Assembly: GCA_001599595.1 (NCBI GenBank)
Contig: BCHH01000023.1
Span: 84,439 to 148,438 of the forward strand
Source of the DNA: Beverwykella pulmonaria
Lineage: Eukaryota > Ascomycota > Dothideomycetes > Pleosporales > Melanommataceae
DNA: 64,000 bases
Direction of reading: 5' to 3'
Shown: positions 34,253 through 44,539 of the stretch, one piece after another
Numbering within the stretch: position 1 is the stretch's first letter
Layout: each line of letters opens with the position of its first letter
Position numbers and translations under genes: made by a program
The notes under the pieces: model-generated
The model's input: only the letters and a program-made list of their open reading frames with translations
Database searches by the model: none
What the model was told of the DNA's origin: nothing

Positions 34253-34780
34253 TCACTTCTCAACACCTGCACTGCCTTTTATGTCCTCCTGATACGACTG
34301 AGCGGTTGGTTTCGTACCATCACGATGGATGCCAAAGTGGGCTTCGTATCGGTCCTACACCTTAGTTAGCCAAGTATTGCAAGTACCAGGTGGAGGAAAT
34401 TGATCACGTGCCTGTTCCGCACCGGCACCCTTTGCAGCTGCCCACTTCTTGGCCTTCTCCCATCCATCGTTCCCTAGCCCAAAATGACTTGCATGGCGGT
34501 CCTGTTCGGCTCCTATACCCTTGGCTAATAGTATGCTTGAGGCCGCAGCCTTCACCTTCTCCTGCTCGATGCTGAAGTGCGATCCGTACCGGTCTTGCTC
34601 CGAACCGAGAGCTTTGTAGTTCGCGGCTTGCTTTAGGCGATCAATACCACCGGTACCGACGCCAAAATGTGCATCATATCGGTCTACTTCGGAGCCAGAA
34701 CCTAGCTTCGAGGCTCGCTCGCTCGTATCGGGTGCCGCAGAGGTCGACGACTCACTGGTGGTTTTGCCGAAAAGGCCCAT
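34253..34780 (-). CDS. Four-repeat DRYxxHF protein (unknown function)
   Basis: Minus-strand gene of two exons (34780-34412 and 34354-34253), spliced length 156 aa. It contains four tandem repeats of about 30 residues with the core G-x-E-x-D-R-(Y/H)-x-x-H-F: GSEVDRYDAHFG, GSEQDRYGSHFS, GAEQDRHASHFG and GAEQDRYEAHFG. The last repeat is completed only by splicing with a GC donor (CAG then GCACGT) and a normal AG acceptor, intron 34355-34411. The N-terminus (MGLFGKTT) starts with Met-Gly, which could allow myristoylation, but the rest is Ser/Thr-rich. No signal peptide or membrane segment. I do not recognise a named family; the repeats look like short helical cytosolic units. Confidence 0.75.
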
Positions 34781-35494
34781 TGTCGGACTTTAGTTGTGAT
34801 GTGATTTAAGACGCCGTGGGTCGTTGGAGGAAAGGTTGGTCTCGAGGTTTGAGTGGTCTGCTGAGATGGGGGAGCTCAGCTCTCTTATTAAGGACCCCTC
34901 TCGATGACGTCGATCGTGGGCGCGGGGCCGATGGATGGCGAGATCTGCGGCGGAGCTTCATCTGAGACGACACATGCATCATGTGAGCTTTGAAGGAGGA
35001 CATTCGATGCCGGAGAGAACGTTGTGGTGATGATGGGGTGAGATGGGGTGATGTCCGGGTTGGACTTGTGAGTGTTGAGCCTAGCGAGGAGGCCTGTGCT
35101 CCAATTGGCTGGTCCCTGACAGTGCGATAACGACAAGCGTTCCTGTCTCTTCCTGTCTCTCCATCTCGTCCACCGTTCTCCAAACTTGGGCAACGAGGAG
35201 CAGAGCTTCATGTACAGTCATCGCAACACAAAATACGCACTTTGCTGCAGTCCTTCAATTTAAACAGCAAACTCTAGTTGCTTATATACTGAGTGGCAAT
35301 AGTTCCCCATCAACCCACTATTTGCTTCAAGGACCTTCGTGCACTACGTTAATTTGATGTCCTCCAAATTCGCAAATAGTTTTCTTAAACTACATAGACT
35401 CCTATATGAATTACTCCCCTGCACGATGTGGCATTGTTAGATATCCCGCCTTTTCCTTTCCATTCTCTTCACATTCTTTTATTCGTGTCCAATG
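34781..35494. other. Intergenic region
   Basis: Includes the promoter of the repeat protein. Minus-strand frames at 34806-35211 overlap each other and have no family similarity; they may be chance open frames in GC-rich DNA. Confidence 0.35.
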
Positions 35495-35791
35495 TTAGTC
35501 ATGGCAGAAGCGCAACACTAATGGAGTGTGTTCCCACAAAATCTTCGTCTCCAATGAGGCATTATTGGTTGGCAGGATGATGATGGCCGCCATGTTTGGA
35601 TATGTAGATCGAAAGAAGGCATCACTGAGTAGAAACTTATAGTCAATGTGAGGTGGGTTAAACGTGCCGACCAACAGGGTGACCCGGTTCTTTTCCCCCT
35701 TCCGCAGCTGAGGCAAGGGAAGAGCGACTACTAGAGGAATATGGTGTTTTGGGAGCAGCCAGTGACTTATTGGAGAGCTTTCAATGCGCAT
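35495..35791 (-). pseudogene. Nucleotidyltransferase (NMNAT-like) fragment
   Basis: Minus-strand frame of 98 aa with NRVTLLVGTFNPPHID followed by FLLSDAFF and NMAAIIILPTNNASLETK. The GxFNPPH pattern resembles the first motif of fungal cytidylyltransferase-like nicotinamide nucleotide adenylyltransferases, where (G/S)SFNPPHxGH is usual. Here the second part of the motif (GH) is replaced by DY, and no downstream ISSTxxR motif is present. A truncated relic is most likely. No start ATG close to the motif is well supported. Confidence 0.35.
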
Positions 35792-36870
35792 GGCTCCAGA
35801 TCAGTAGTGGCGGTGAGCTCGCCGGGGAGTGCATGGCTACCTAGATAAAGCAAGTAATTCTCACTCACTGCAATAGCTCATGACGAGAAAGTGCCAAGAA
35901 TGTCTTCAAGACAGTTCGGACAGTTTTCAAGGTCAGTGATAAAGTAATGGGAGCATATGAGACGAGCTCACAGAGGGAGTTTTACTTAAGTTATATCTTA
36001 TTAGAAATTGTGCCGATACTGTGTCTTAGCATCGGTGGTATGTATTTCATACTTGGAATCTTAAAACAACATTGTTGCTTACCCTTGTCTACTGCTCCAA
36101 TATTTCACCTCTACACTTCATAAAATCATGGACTCATAGACCCGAGCAAGTTGTCAAGGCCTTCTGTTTCCTTCTGGCGCTGCTGAATTGCCTCTTCATT
36201 CCAGCACGGCTATGTGACAATACCTGGCCTTCATTGGTGTCCATCGACGTCGTGCTAAGCTGCGCAATGACACAGTATTGCCTACCTCGAGATCGATTTT
36301 CCTGCTTATGTAGATCGAAGAGATGCACCCAATAGCTTCACAAGCCTTCTCAACTATATATCTATGGCAATGCTGCGTCACGGCGCTCTAGATCCAAGCT
36401 ACTATACTGTGCCGATAGTGCCTATTCCAAAATTCACCGTCAAAGATCAGATATAAAACCTTCCAAAAACCGTCGCCTGCCTTGACTAGGAATTCCAATG
36501 GCTGTTGCTTTTTGGATTCTGCGTATTTCTTGAGTCGCTCGGTGATTCTTTGCTTTTAAAAATCTAAGATAATAATTTGTATGATATGTAGGTGTCCATT
36601 CACGTTCACGGGGTCTGTTTCCATGTTCAGAGCAATCGGGGACCCATTGCTGTCGCGCCAGCAGCCTTCGGATTTTGTCACGATGACGATTTCCATAGCT
36701 GCCAGCGACTCTGTTGAGACATAGAAGAAATTCCTCGTAGTTATCGACAAGTTTGGAAAAGAAGCTAAGAACCTCCAGCACTCAGACTTGAGTAATCTTG
36801 GGGAAACTACTCAGAGCGAAGATATGCCCATGCCTATCGAGGTAAGCTGGCTACACAGTACGGACTACAT
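35792..36870. other. Gene-poor region
   Basis: About 1.1 kb of DNA with short frames. A minus-strand frame at 36556-36781 contains VTKSEGCWRDSNGSPIAL and could be a relic of a fungal coding gene; it is not recognisable as a named family. Confidence 0.35.
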
Positions 36871-37112
36871 TGCGCTGTAGCAAAGAGCTATTTTGCCCGA
36901 ATCCACCTCGGCTGATGGTTGAAAGCTTGGATCCATGGTGCAGGAGAAGGGTCTTGGCTTCTCTTTCAGCTGCTTGCCTCGTCATCACTTACCGCTATAT
37001 ATATACATCCAACACACAACCCAACACCAACAACAGACACACACTAACCACAAACTAACGAGACCACGAACGACTTTTCTATCTTTCCTTTGGTAGCTAG
37101 ATACAACGAAAC
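36871..37112 (+). repeat. Family A LTR, 5' part
   Basis: Begins TGCGCTGTAGCAAAG and follows the family A LTR through CAGCTGCTTGCCTCGTCATCA to GGTAGCTAGATACAACGAA, where similarity stops. The 3' end is missing and no duplication can be tested. It lies directly before a Tc1-like transposase fragment. Confidence 0.65.
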
Positions 37113-37148
37113 TGCAACAAGTTTTAAACGCTATGTAGCACGCCAGAA

Positions 37149-37300
37149 GCCCCTCTCTCTGAGAAGGATCGATAGCTAAGGAGGTAGTTTGCTAAGGAGC
37201 ACGAGAATTGGAGTCATGAGCAGTGGTACTTGATACTATGGAGTGATGAGAGCTGGGTAACAGGTGGCAATCAAGCAACAGCACTTTGTGAATCAAGACT
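37149..37300 (+). pseudogene. Tc1/mariner (DDE_3) transposase fragment
   Basis: Translation gives FAKEHENWSHEQWY, then ILWSDESWVTGGNQ, with two upstream stops. The WSDESWVTGG segment contains the first catalytic Asp of Tc1-like DDE_3 transposases, and FAKEHxNW is the usual preceding helix. Only about 50 residues remain. It is a short relic joined to a truncated family A LTR. Confidence 0.6.
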
Positions 37301-38130
37301 GAAGCGGACATAATTTGACTCTGGATAGCTGTGATCACCTGATAGTCGGGGCCCCTTTCAGATCCATTAAGCTAGTTCTCCGCTAGGCGCTGGCCCCAAG
37401 TCACTTGCATCGGAAATCGAGGTTTTGCGACAAGAAGCGGCAAAGCCCAGCGACAAACGCTGTGGACGCCGTTTCATGTAGCGATAATGCTGTGTTACAT
37501 TATCAGCGTTCAACAACCAGTCAATGTGTAGCACGTATGTGTTTGCTGTACAACCCCGCATCTTCTCGTCTGTTTTCGTGAGCCTCCCACTTTTCGAAGA
37601 GTTGACTTCCCTATTCCTTACTATGCAGAAGTCATCAGAAATCTGTTAGGCACAAATGACGCCAACCTTCGAGGAGTAAGTTCTACATCTAATGTGGACC
37701 TGGCTGAACTAAAGCCCGACATCGTCATCAAATCACACTAATTCACCTTCTTCATCGGCCAGGAGCCTGGATATGCATAAGTTTAGCTTAATCTGTAGCT
37801 CCAACATTCTTCCCCTGCAGACGCTTCCGTCGGGTTCTCATCCAATCACTGTTTGCCCCGAGGACTTGCAGGATCCTACATCATAACGCAATTGGGGAGA
37901 AGCATCTGTGCACCAAAGACGCAGGTCGTTCCATGCAGCCATCAGGCATCGATACACTAAGCACAGCCAATCTTCTGAGGCTTAAGATGTCACGGCTGGA
38001 GTATTTCCCCGCTGCTTATATCTATGAAGACACCGCATATGTCCTCCACACTCTCTTTTGAATCCTGGAATAAAGAACCAAGGCGTGGTGATTGAAGAGT
38101 AACTCCCTGGAAGAGGAAGAAGCCAGCGCA
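37301..38130. other. Spacer upstream of SET-MYND gene
   Basis: 830 bp with no recognised gene. Presumably includes the SET-MYND promoter. Confidence 0.4.
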
Positions 38131-39913
38131 ATGGGAGCTACAGCGAGCGTACCCATGTACGCTGTTGAAGATGTGCCCGGGAAGGGGAAAGGCCTCATCG
38201 CGACCAAGGATATTCCCAAGGGCACGCGGATCATCTCTGAGAAACCTATTATCACTTCGGGTCGACATGTCGCAGATATGGAGCAACTACAGAATCGCGT
38301 TTATCAGCATGTTAGCTCTCTAAGCGAAGACCAGCGACGAGAGTTCCTTTCTATGCACAATATCTATCCTTACACCAACTCTATAGAGAGGTGGTGCGGC
38401 ATCTTTCGAACGAATCCCCTACCTATCGGACCAGATTTAGATGCTGGGGGTGGTTTTTTTAAAGCATGCCGGATCAATCACGCTTGTGACAATAATGCAC
38501 AGAACTTTTGGAACGAGAATCTCGACCTGCTCACGATCCATGCTATAAGAGATATCCGCGAAGGGGAGGAAATCACTATATATTATCTGAGTAGTCGTAG
38601 AAACCGTTGGGCGCGACAGGAAGAGCTCCGGGAGAGTTTCAAGTTTACGTGTTCGTGTCGACTCTGCTCTTTACCGCCCGACCAGAGTAGGGACAACGAC
38701 TCAAAGTTGGATCGTGTTCATGAATTAGATTGTATCATCGATCAAGCTGGCATACCAGGGCTCGTTTTATCCGCCCAGCGGATGCTTAGCTATGTCGATG
38801 AACAGGTCCGGCTCTGGAACGAACCAACGCCGGACGAAGTCGGCCTGGTTCGGGCATATCCCGACGCCTTCAAATTGTTATCGCAAATGGAGACTTGGCG
38901 AGGGGGCGCATTTTCGCAGAGAGATTGGTGCCTCTGTATCTGATCACCCTCGGTGACGACAGCCCTGAGGTGATTCAGTACAGCAAGCTAGTTCGCGACC
39001 CCGCGACACATGATTACTACGGCATGTCAATGAAGTGGAAGACGACGCTGGATGAAGTTCCGCAGGGAACTAGAACCAAAGGAATTCGAAGATTGGCTTT
39101 GGAAGAGGAAGGAAATCGCTCAAGGACGACTGGCAGATTTTCGCAACCGTGAGACCTTCCCTAGCTTCAATGATCTCCCGGACGAGCACGACCTTGAATC
39201 AAGATACTTTGAGTGCATAGATATTGCCAATCGCCGACCGGTGCGTCACTGGTGCTTTCTGGCGGAGATTCGGGATTTTGACTCGTTCGTTCGCCTGCAA
39301 ATGACTGTTAAGGATGTCGACGGTGCAACTATTCCACTGTTCTTTCATACCAATCGTAGGGGTGGCGAATTAGCCCAGTCACAGATTCAGAAGGGATATA
39401 CGGTTGCAATTCTGTACGCCGTACGCCATGCCTTCATGTTCAGCGAACCCGGTATCCGTCACGAGAATCCTCAGATGATAAAGGTAAGGTATCCAAACTG
39501 TGATATGATTGGACTAAATTCTGCTAACTGAAAACCTGAAGATCTTCCCTTTATCATTAGATAAGTTACAGAACTTGAATGAAAATTTTCAGAAGTTCTC
39601 CACGGAGCTTGACGGTGTCAGGACATGCCATAAGTGTGGTAGGAAGGGGACTTTTCTTAAGCGGTGCGGCAAGTGCTCTTCTTTCTGGTATTGCAACAGG
39701 GTAGGATATTCTTTCATTTAGCCCAACGTTTCGTTGGCTTGAATACTGACATGGTGTGAACAGGCTTGCCAAAAAGCCGACTGGATTGAAGGAGGGCATA
39801 AAGCCGAGTGCAGGGTGTTGAAAGACCCGGATTGGCGAGCAATGCTCCATCTCAAATGGGACGAGTTTGATGGTCATGTCCACTTTCCACTCCACATCGG
39901 GGAAAGCTCCTGA
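38131..39913 (+). pseudogene. SET- and MYND-domain protein with two frameshifts
   Basis: Protein of the fungal SET-MYND (SMYD-like) class. The SET domain has MYAVEDVPGKGKGLIATKDI near the N-terminus, the RINHACDNNAQNFW substitute for the NHS motif, and EGEEITIYYL, followed by the post-SET cysteines FTCSCRLC. The C-terminus has a MYND zinc finger CHKCGRKGT, RCGKCSSFWYC and ACQKADW, split by an intron at 39701-39763. Another intron is at 39484-39541. The frame shifts once near 38877 (one base missing) and back near 39067 (one base extra), so the segment 38878-39067 is read in another frame. With both corrected the gene is continuous and full length. It may be a pseudogene or an assembly error. 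The start is the ATG at 38131. Confidence 0.75.
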
Positions 39914-40084
39914 GTGGGAACCGAGGCGCACTCAAAGGGACAGCTAGATTAATGGAAAGATTAATGGGGAAAATCTTGTGGACAGCGCATCACAATTTTT
40001 GGAGAAGGTTTATACTACCACGCTAGACTGGCGCTTCCGCGCAGACGCTGGCGCGAAAGGAGAAGGTGCTCGGGGGTGGGCATC
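39914..40084 (+). pseudogene. TPR gene fragment, left part
   Basis: The last 50 bases before 40085 encode QTLARKEKVLGGGH, the end of a tetratricopeptide repeat of the fungal kinesin-light-chain type (usual sequence RxTLARREKVLGxxHPxTL). Reading continues in frame on the far side of the family B LTR. An upstream stop shows decay. Confidence 0.55.
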
Positions 40085-40276
40085 TGTTGTGATGTGACGA
40101 AGTAGATAGAGAGAGTGATAATTGATTTTGTATTGATCCTACAGAGGAGCTACCGAAGAAATATCTAGAGTCTTACTAGGCACGACAGGAGCCTGCTAAG
40201 GTACTCATAACAAACGTGGAAGTGAGTCACATGATCAAACATCGAGGTGACTCATCATGTGGCCCACAAGCCGACA
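40085..40276 (+). repeat. Family B solo LTR inserted in TPR gene
   Basis: 192-bp copy starting TGTTGTGATG and ending AGCCGACA. Flanks GCATC (40080-40084) and ACATC (40277-40281) form a 5-bp duplication with one mismatch. It splits a TPR coding sequence; removing the LTR and one duplication restores a continuous frame. Confidence 0.8.
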
Positions 40277-40720
40277 ACATCTATCTACACTGACGAACAT
40301 GATCAACTTGATGCCGGTGCTGGAAAGCCAGAACAAATACGGAGAGGCGGAGTCGATGGACAGGCAGATGCTGGCGCGGAAGGAGAAGGTGCTCGGGCCC
40401 GAGTATCCAGACACTTTGATGAGCGTATACTGCCTCTCCCACCTCCTCGCAAATCAACACTGCTACCACGAATCCCTTGTGCTATACGAAAGAGCATGCG
40501 CTGTATATCACACTGTCCTTTGGAAGGACTTTCTAACTGCCCGTGAGTGTCACCAACATTATGCAGATGCTAAAATGCATGCATTGCAAGAGCAGAGTAG
40601 ATGTACCCCTTCTCCAGAGATCCTAGAAAGCGGTGTAAGTATATATATAGATAAGGCATCAAAGTTAGCACGTGGGCTAACAAAGATCGGTATCAGGAGC
40701 TCGAAAACCTCTACAAGATA
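40277..40720 (+). pseudogene. TPR (NB-ARC/kinesin-light-chain type) gene fragment, right part
   Basis: Continuation of the TPR relic: STLTNMINLMPVLESQNKYG, then RQMLARKEKVLG and EYPDTLMSVYCLSHLLAN. These match the tandem TPR pattern (TLxSMxNLAxVLxxQGKYEEAExMxRxxLxxxEKVLGPEHPDTL) found at the C-terminal end of fungal NLR-like (STAND) and kinesin-light-chain-like proteins. About two and a half repeats remain, then similarity fades after about 40530. No NB-ARC domain is present in the window, so which parent gene it came from is unknown. Confidence 0.6.
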
Positions 40721-41496
40721 AGAAAAAACCTGTATAAAAACACTCAATTACACTACTCAATCGCTGCTACATACTTGTGCTCCTCTAATTCTTGAAAAAT
40801 ACGGGATACAAGAACAAACTTGCACAGAGGGCAAAGGTGTAAGGTGGGTGCGTCTTCGAGCTCATCATGCTCTGGATGAGCCGAGTCTTGTAGCCTAGTG
40901 TGTGGTATAAGATTCTGATATCGGTAACGTCAAAACTCTCCGCGCCGAGAAATATGAGGGGTACTTGAAATTCTTTATATAATCAGATGCCCAGAGCTTA
41001 CTGGACGTATTATTAGGGACAGTTCTCGAACCCCCCTTATTAACCTCGCCGTCACCACCAGGTCGTTCAAAAGCCGTGTGAGCTTTGCCGTCTCCATGAG
41101 GCTCATACAGCTCAGCTAGTCGTCGCGATGCCTCTGACCGATTTCGACCTCATATTGAACCCACCATCCCCACGACTCCCCGCCATCGATAACTATCTCG
41201 ATATGAGCGCCTCCGTGCTCAAACGCTCTGTAGCTCAGGATGGAAGCTTCCTGAAATCCAGGGGCAGCTGGGTATAACCTGGAACCAAGCTCAGTACGCC
41301 TGCAGCCATCAATTGGCTCCCCAAAAACGCTCTGGCCGACCACCAGTCTTAGAAGAGGGCAAGTTGATGAGATTGCGCTCTTTGTTTTGAGCTCAAAAAA
41401 GAATCGCCTAATGAGCTATCATAGCCTCTCAGTAGTATTTCAACCTGTGATAGGCGACCTAGCTTCAGCAGGAGCTATTCAAGAAGCTCTTGAGCG
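40721..41496. other. Gene-free spacer
   Basis: No recognised coding frame or repeat. Confidence 0.4.
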
Positions 41497-41645
41497 CAGA
41501 TTCTACTACCAAACCTCATCTTCTCTGCGAACGTCACTCGAGACTTTTGATCTTCCTGTTTAGTGCATTGCTGCCTTAGACATCGCACGGCTGCGAGTCG
41601 GCTTTACTCTCTGATTTCTATATCACCCCTTTACTCCACCTCAAC
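41497..41645 (+). repeat. Family A LTR, 3' part
   Basis: Shares TCTACTACCAAACCTCAT, GTGCATTGCTGC, ACATCGCACGGCTGCGAG and CACCCCTTTACTCCACC with other family A copies. The 5' part is missing and no duplication was found. Confidence 0.55.
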
Positions 41646-42117
41646 ATCTTTATATTCTTCCAAGCTAGCATTCTCAATTGCAGGATTGACGAGGCCCAGC
41701 ATGATAAAACCCATGAACTTCAACACATGCTTCGTAGATTGGCCGGGCTGTACCATGCACCAGCGCAGAACTAAGAATTCCTGGGACAGACACTTTACCT
41801 GTAAGTGTGTCAGCACATCGAGGACGCTTAGATAAAGACGATATAGCCGGAGTCCAACTTTATGCCGTGCTCATTCTTTTGCGACTAGGTCAGTTCTCAT
41901 ATGAGTGTTTCAGGCATTCGTTATATTTGGCAAAAATGTGCTCTATTGTCGCTGGCAACTCGCGATAGCTATCCGAATGGGCCAGCGTGTAGTGTTCGAG
42001 CTTCGACTTGTATTCACAAATAGTCTTCAGAGTGTTCTAGGTGGCAGATTTGCCCTGCATCTCGATGTTTTGAGCCATGTTGTGGGCAGAGGTGGTTGCG
42101 ATGGCGAATCGGGTCAG
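41646..42117 (-). pseudogene. Decayed coding-like sequence, family unknown
   Basis: On the minus strand, 42079-41893 reads MAQNIEMQGKSAT, a TAG stop, then NTLKTICEYKSKLEHYTL and further coding-like residues to a stop. The region 41816-41646 gives RWCMVQPGQSTKHVLKFMG. The stop at what may have been a Trp codon is consistent with C-to-T mutation on the other strand. I do not recognise the family. The gag-only element at 42122 lies immediately beside it. Confidence 0.3.
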
Positions 42118-42121
42118 GTAT

Positions 42122-42558
42122 TTCGCCGCAGCAAAGTGCTACTTTGCGCGAATATACTACTGGCGCGGGTTAAAGGCTTGGGTGCAAGGTGCATAGAACG
42201 GGTCTTGGTCTCTTTATCAGCTGCTTGCTTCGTCATCAATCAACGCAGCATATATATGGGGATCAGAACATGACACCTATGGATGACATGGAACGAACGC
42301 ACCACAATTCACCAGAGCGATCACCATCAACCGACCCCCAACGACATCCCGAATACTTCATCTGTTTTTTATCACACCTTCTTATTTCATTTGGTTTGGT
42401 AGCTAGATACAACGAAATTGAAACAGTCTACTGCCAAACCTCCACCTTGATTCTTCTCCCTCCTTCAGTGCATTGCTGCTTCGGACATCGCATGGCTGCG
42501 AGTCGCCCTCCTACCCCCGTGTGATATTTCTTTATTACACACCCTTTCCTCCACCGCA
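42122..42558 (+). repeat. Family A LTR (5' LTR of gag-only element)
   Basis: 437-bp LTR used as the reference for family A. It contains GGTAGCTAGATACAACGAA and GGACATCGCATGGCTGCGAG, the two best-conserved blocks among copies, and a GTGTGATAT stretch opposite ATTACACAC near its 3' end. TGGCGAAGCCCA begins a few bases after the LTR and is in the place of a primer-binding site, but I could not match it to a tRNA. Confidence 0.7.
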
Positions 42559-43050
42559 AATTTTGGCGAAGCCCATGGGGCTCGACGGTCTGCTGATGTA
42601 TGGTGGACGATAACACGTTGTGCTGAACGAGATGAACCCAACGAACCAACGAAACAACGTGACCAACGAACCAACGATATAACGATACAACTATATAACG
42701 AAAACGAACAAACAATCACCAACTTCGCACACGCGGGGATCGCAGACACCCTGAAAAATTGACGTTTGAAAAAGCAAAGTAGCAGTCATTCCAATTGGAC
42801 AGTCAGCTTGAAGGAAAGCAGCCGAATCCTGGATTACTCCCTGCTTTCCCCTCACGACACCTGATACAGATCACGTCAGCTAAGCAGCCCTTTTACGGAT
42901 CTAGTATACCGGGAGGCAGCTTGCCACAGTACTGGAATTGACTGTGAGGGGAAATTATCAATTAGCTGAGGAACTAAGGAATCATCAACAAAACGAACGA
43001 ACCCAACGAACTATCCACGACATCAGTCTATCTGTGCAACTATTTTTCTT

Positions 43051-43268
43051 GCTCTAAAATTGAGCATAACGTTTCTGCCTAACTGTTATACCAATCACCA
43101 ACAAACGGCACCCAGCAATCACGTTGCCAGGTGCATCACTGCATCAACGAAAGCGATAACACCTCCTTCTGCCACCAGTTCCAGTGCCAGTGCGAGCAGC
43201 TAGAACAAACCATCAACCGTATCTATCACCAACTGCTTTTCACGCTCTAAAGTTGAGCGCAACGTTTT
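43051..43268 (+). repeat. Direct repeat pair in retroelement leader
   Basis: GCTCTAAAATTGAGC followed by ATAACGTTT at 43051-43074 recurs as GCTCTAAAGTTGAGC with GCAACGTTT at 43244-43267. Each unit is itself a short hairpin (GCTC with GAGC). The pair lies upstream of the gag ATG and could be leader structure. Confidence 0.5.
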
Positions 43269-43360
43269 ATCTTACCGTACTATCTACCAATCGCGTTACT
43301 GTTTACCTACACCTATGATCTATACACTAGTCAACCCACGTCTCTATTGCACCTATCACA

Positions 43361-44485
43361 ATGGCCGAACGTCCAATTCCATTCTACGCTCACCACCATC
43401 CTGAGTTTCGATTCAACGGCAAGGATATCACCCAATTCCTAGAGAAATACAATCGACACGCTGGACTAGCTCAGTGGTCTGACTCTCAGCGATGTATATG
43501 TGTCCTCGACTTCTGCAAACCCGTCCACGAGCGTTTTATTGGGAAGCTGCCTGAGTATAAGGCTATAGACTGGAAAGCCCTCCAGGAACGTCTAAAGAGG
43601 CATTACGCCGCCCATGACTACGACCAGGTTGTTGGCACCCGAGCCTTCCTAGATGCATTCATTGACAGATGCTATGCTAGTCCACCTGGCTATATGAGCT
43701 ATTACATAGATTTTCTGGACGTGATTACAGCATGTATTTCCCGCGGACAAGTCGACGAGTCAGAGAAAGGATACTATTTCTTTATGGGACTGAGCCAACA
43801 AGACCAGGAGAAGGTTATGCTCTACATGCCTGAGCCGGATCGCCCTGTGGGAGACAGTATCTCTACCTTCAACTTTGACAAGATCTCTAGATTTATCGAA
43901 AAACCGGATGCGCAGCGACGAAGCATTTCCAATTGTACTCCTGCTCACCGACGAGCTGATGCAGCGCGAGCTGAAGCTGTATACAGTCACACTCAACAAG
44001 ACATGGTATACCACCACACTCATCAGGATATGCTGGCCACGGAACCACCGCCTGTGGATGTAGATCCTGAGGTTGAGGAGATTATCAAGGGTCTCGACGG
44101 TCTTACTCTCACCATCGACCAATTTACTTCATTGACTCAGCATCCATCGTTTGAGAAGCATTTCCGGAAGCCACTAAATGTCGCCTATGCTATGAAAAAG
44201 ATCCTTCGCCAAGAGCCACCAAGCTATTGCACGAGCAGGCCACAGACTGTGGAGCCCAACCGAGGAACCAACCAAGGAATGACCAGTCCTCAGTACCAGA
44301 GTACCATACGCACAATTGATTCCTATAATTCTGGAAAGACCGCGGCTGATCTAGAAAAGGAATATCAACAGTTTAATCGTAGTCTCAAGGCGGGCAGTAC
44401 TCATGAGGTGAACGCACTAGACGTTACCCATCAAGAACACCTCATCCAGTCTAGCTCGTCTGCTGTCAATCCTACATACAGCTAG
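43361..44485 (+). CDS. Gag-like protein of family A retroelement
   Basis: Intact 374-aa ORF inside the element. The N-terminal part contains FRFNGKDITQFLEKYNRHAG, then KLPEYKAIDWKALQERLKRH, the Retrotrans_gag-like capsid layout of fungal Gypsy elements. The middle is rich in Gln and His (SHTQQDMVYHHTHQDM). There is no CCHC zinc knuckle before the stop, so the nucleocapsid end is missing or diverged. It is notable that the frame is open over 1.1 kb while neighbouring relics are full of stops, so this copy is younger or under selection for trans-mobilisation. Function is inference from family. Confidence 0.7.
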   Translation: MAERPIPFYAHHHPEFRFNGKDITQFLEKYNRHAGLAQWSDSQRCICVLDFCKPVHERFIGKLPEYKAIDWKALQERLKRHYAAHDYDQVVGTRAFLDAFIDRCYASPPGYMSYYIDFLDVITACISRGQVDESEKGYYFFMGLSQQDQEKVMLYMPEPDRPVGDSISTFNFDKISRFIEKPDAQRRSISNCTPAHRRADAARAEAVYSHTQQDMVYHHTHQDMLATEPPPVDVDPEVEEIIKGLDGLTLTIDQFTSLTQHPSFEKHFRKPLNVAYAMKKILRQEPPSYCTSRPQTVEPNRGTNQGMTSPQYQSTIRTIDSYNSGKTAADLEKEYQQFNRSLKAGSTHEVNALDVTHQEHLIQSSSSAVNPTYS

Positions 44486-44539
44486 GCAGAGGAATCAGGA
44501 TCAAGCCAGGCACCGCTGTGCGGTAATCCTCAGACAGAA

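Noticed and set aside
34806..35211. Overlapping minus-strand frames
   Set aside because: No family similarity and two overlapping frames compete; likely chance open frames.
42559..42590. Primer-binding site for a specific tRNA
   Set aside because: TGGCGAAGCCCA is in the right place, but I could not match it to the 3' end of a known tRNA.
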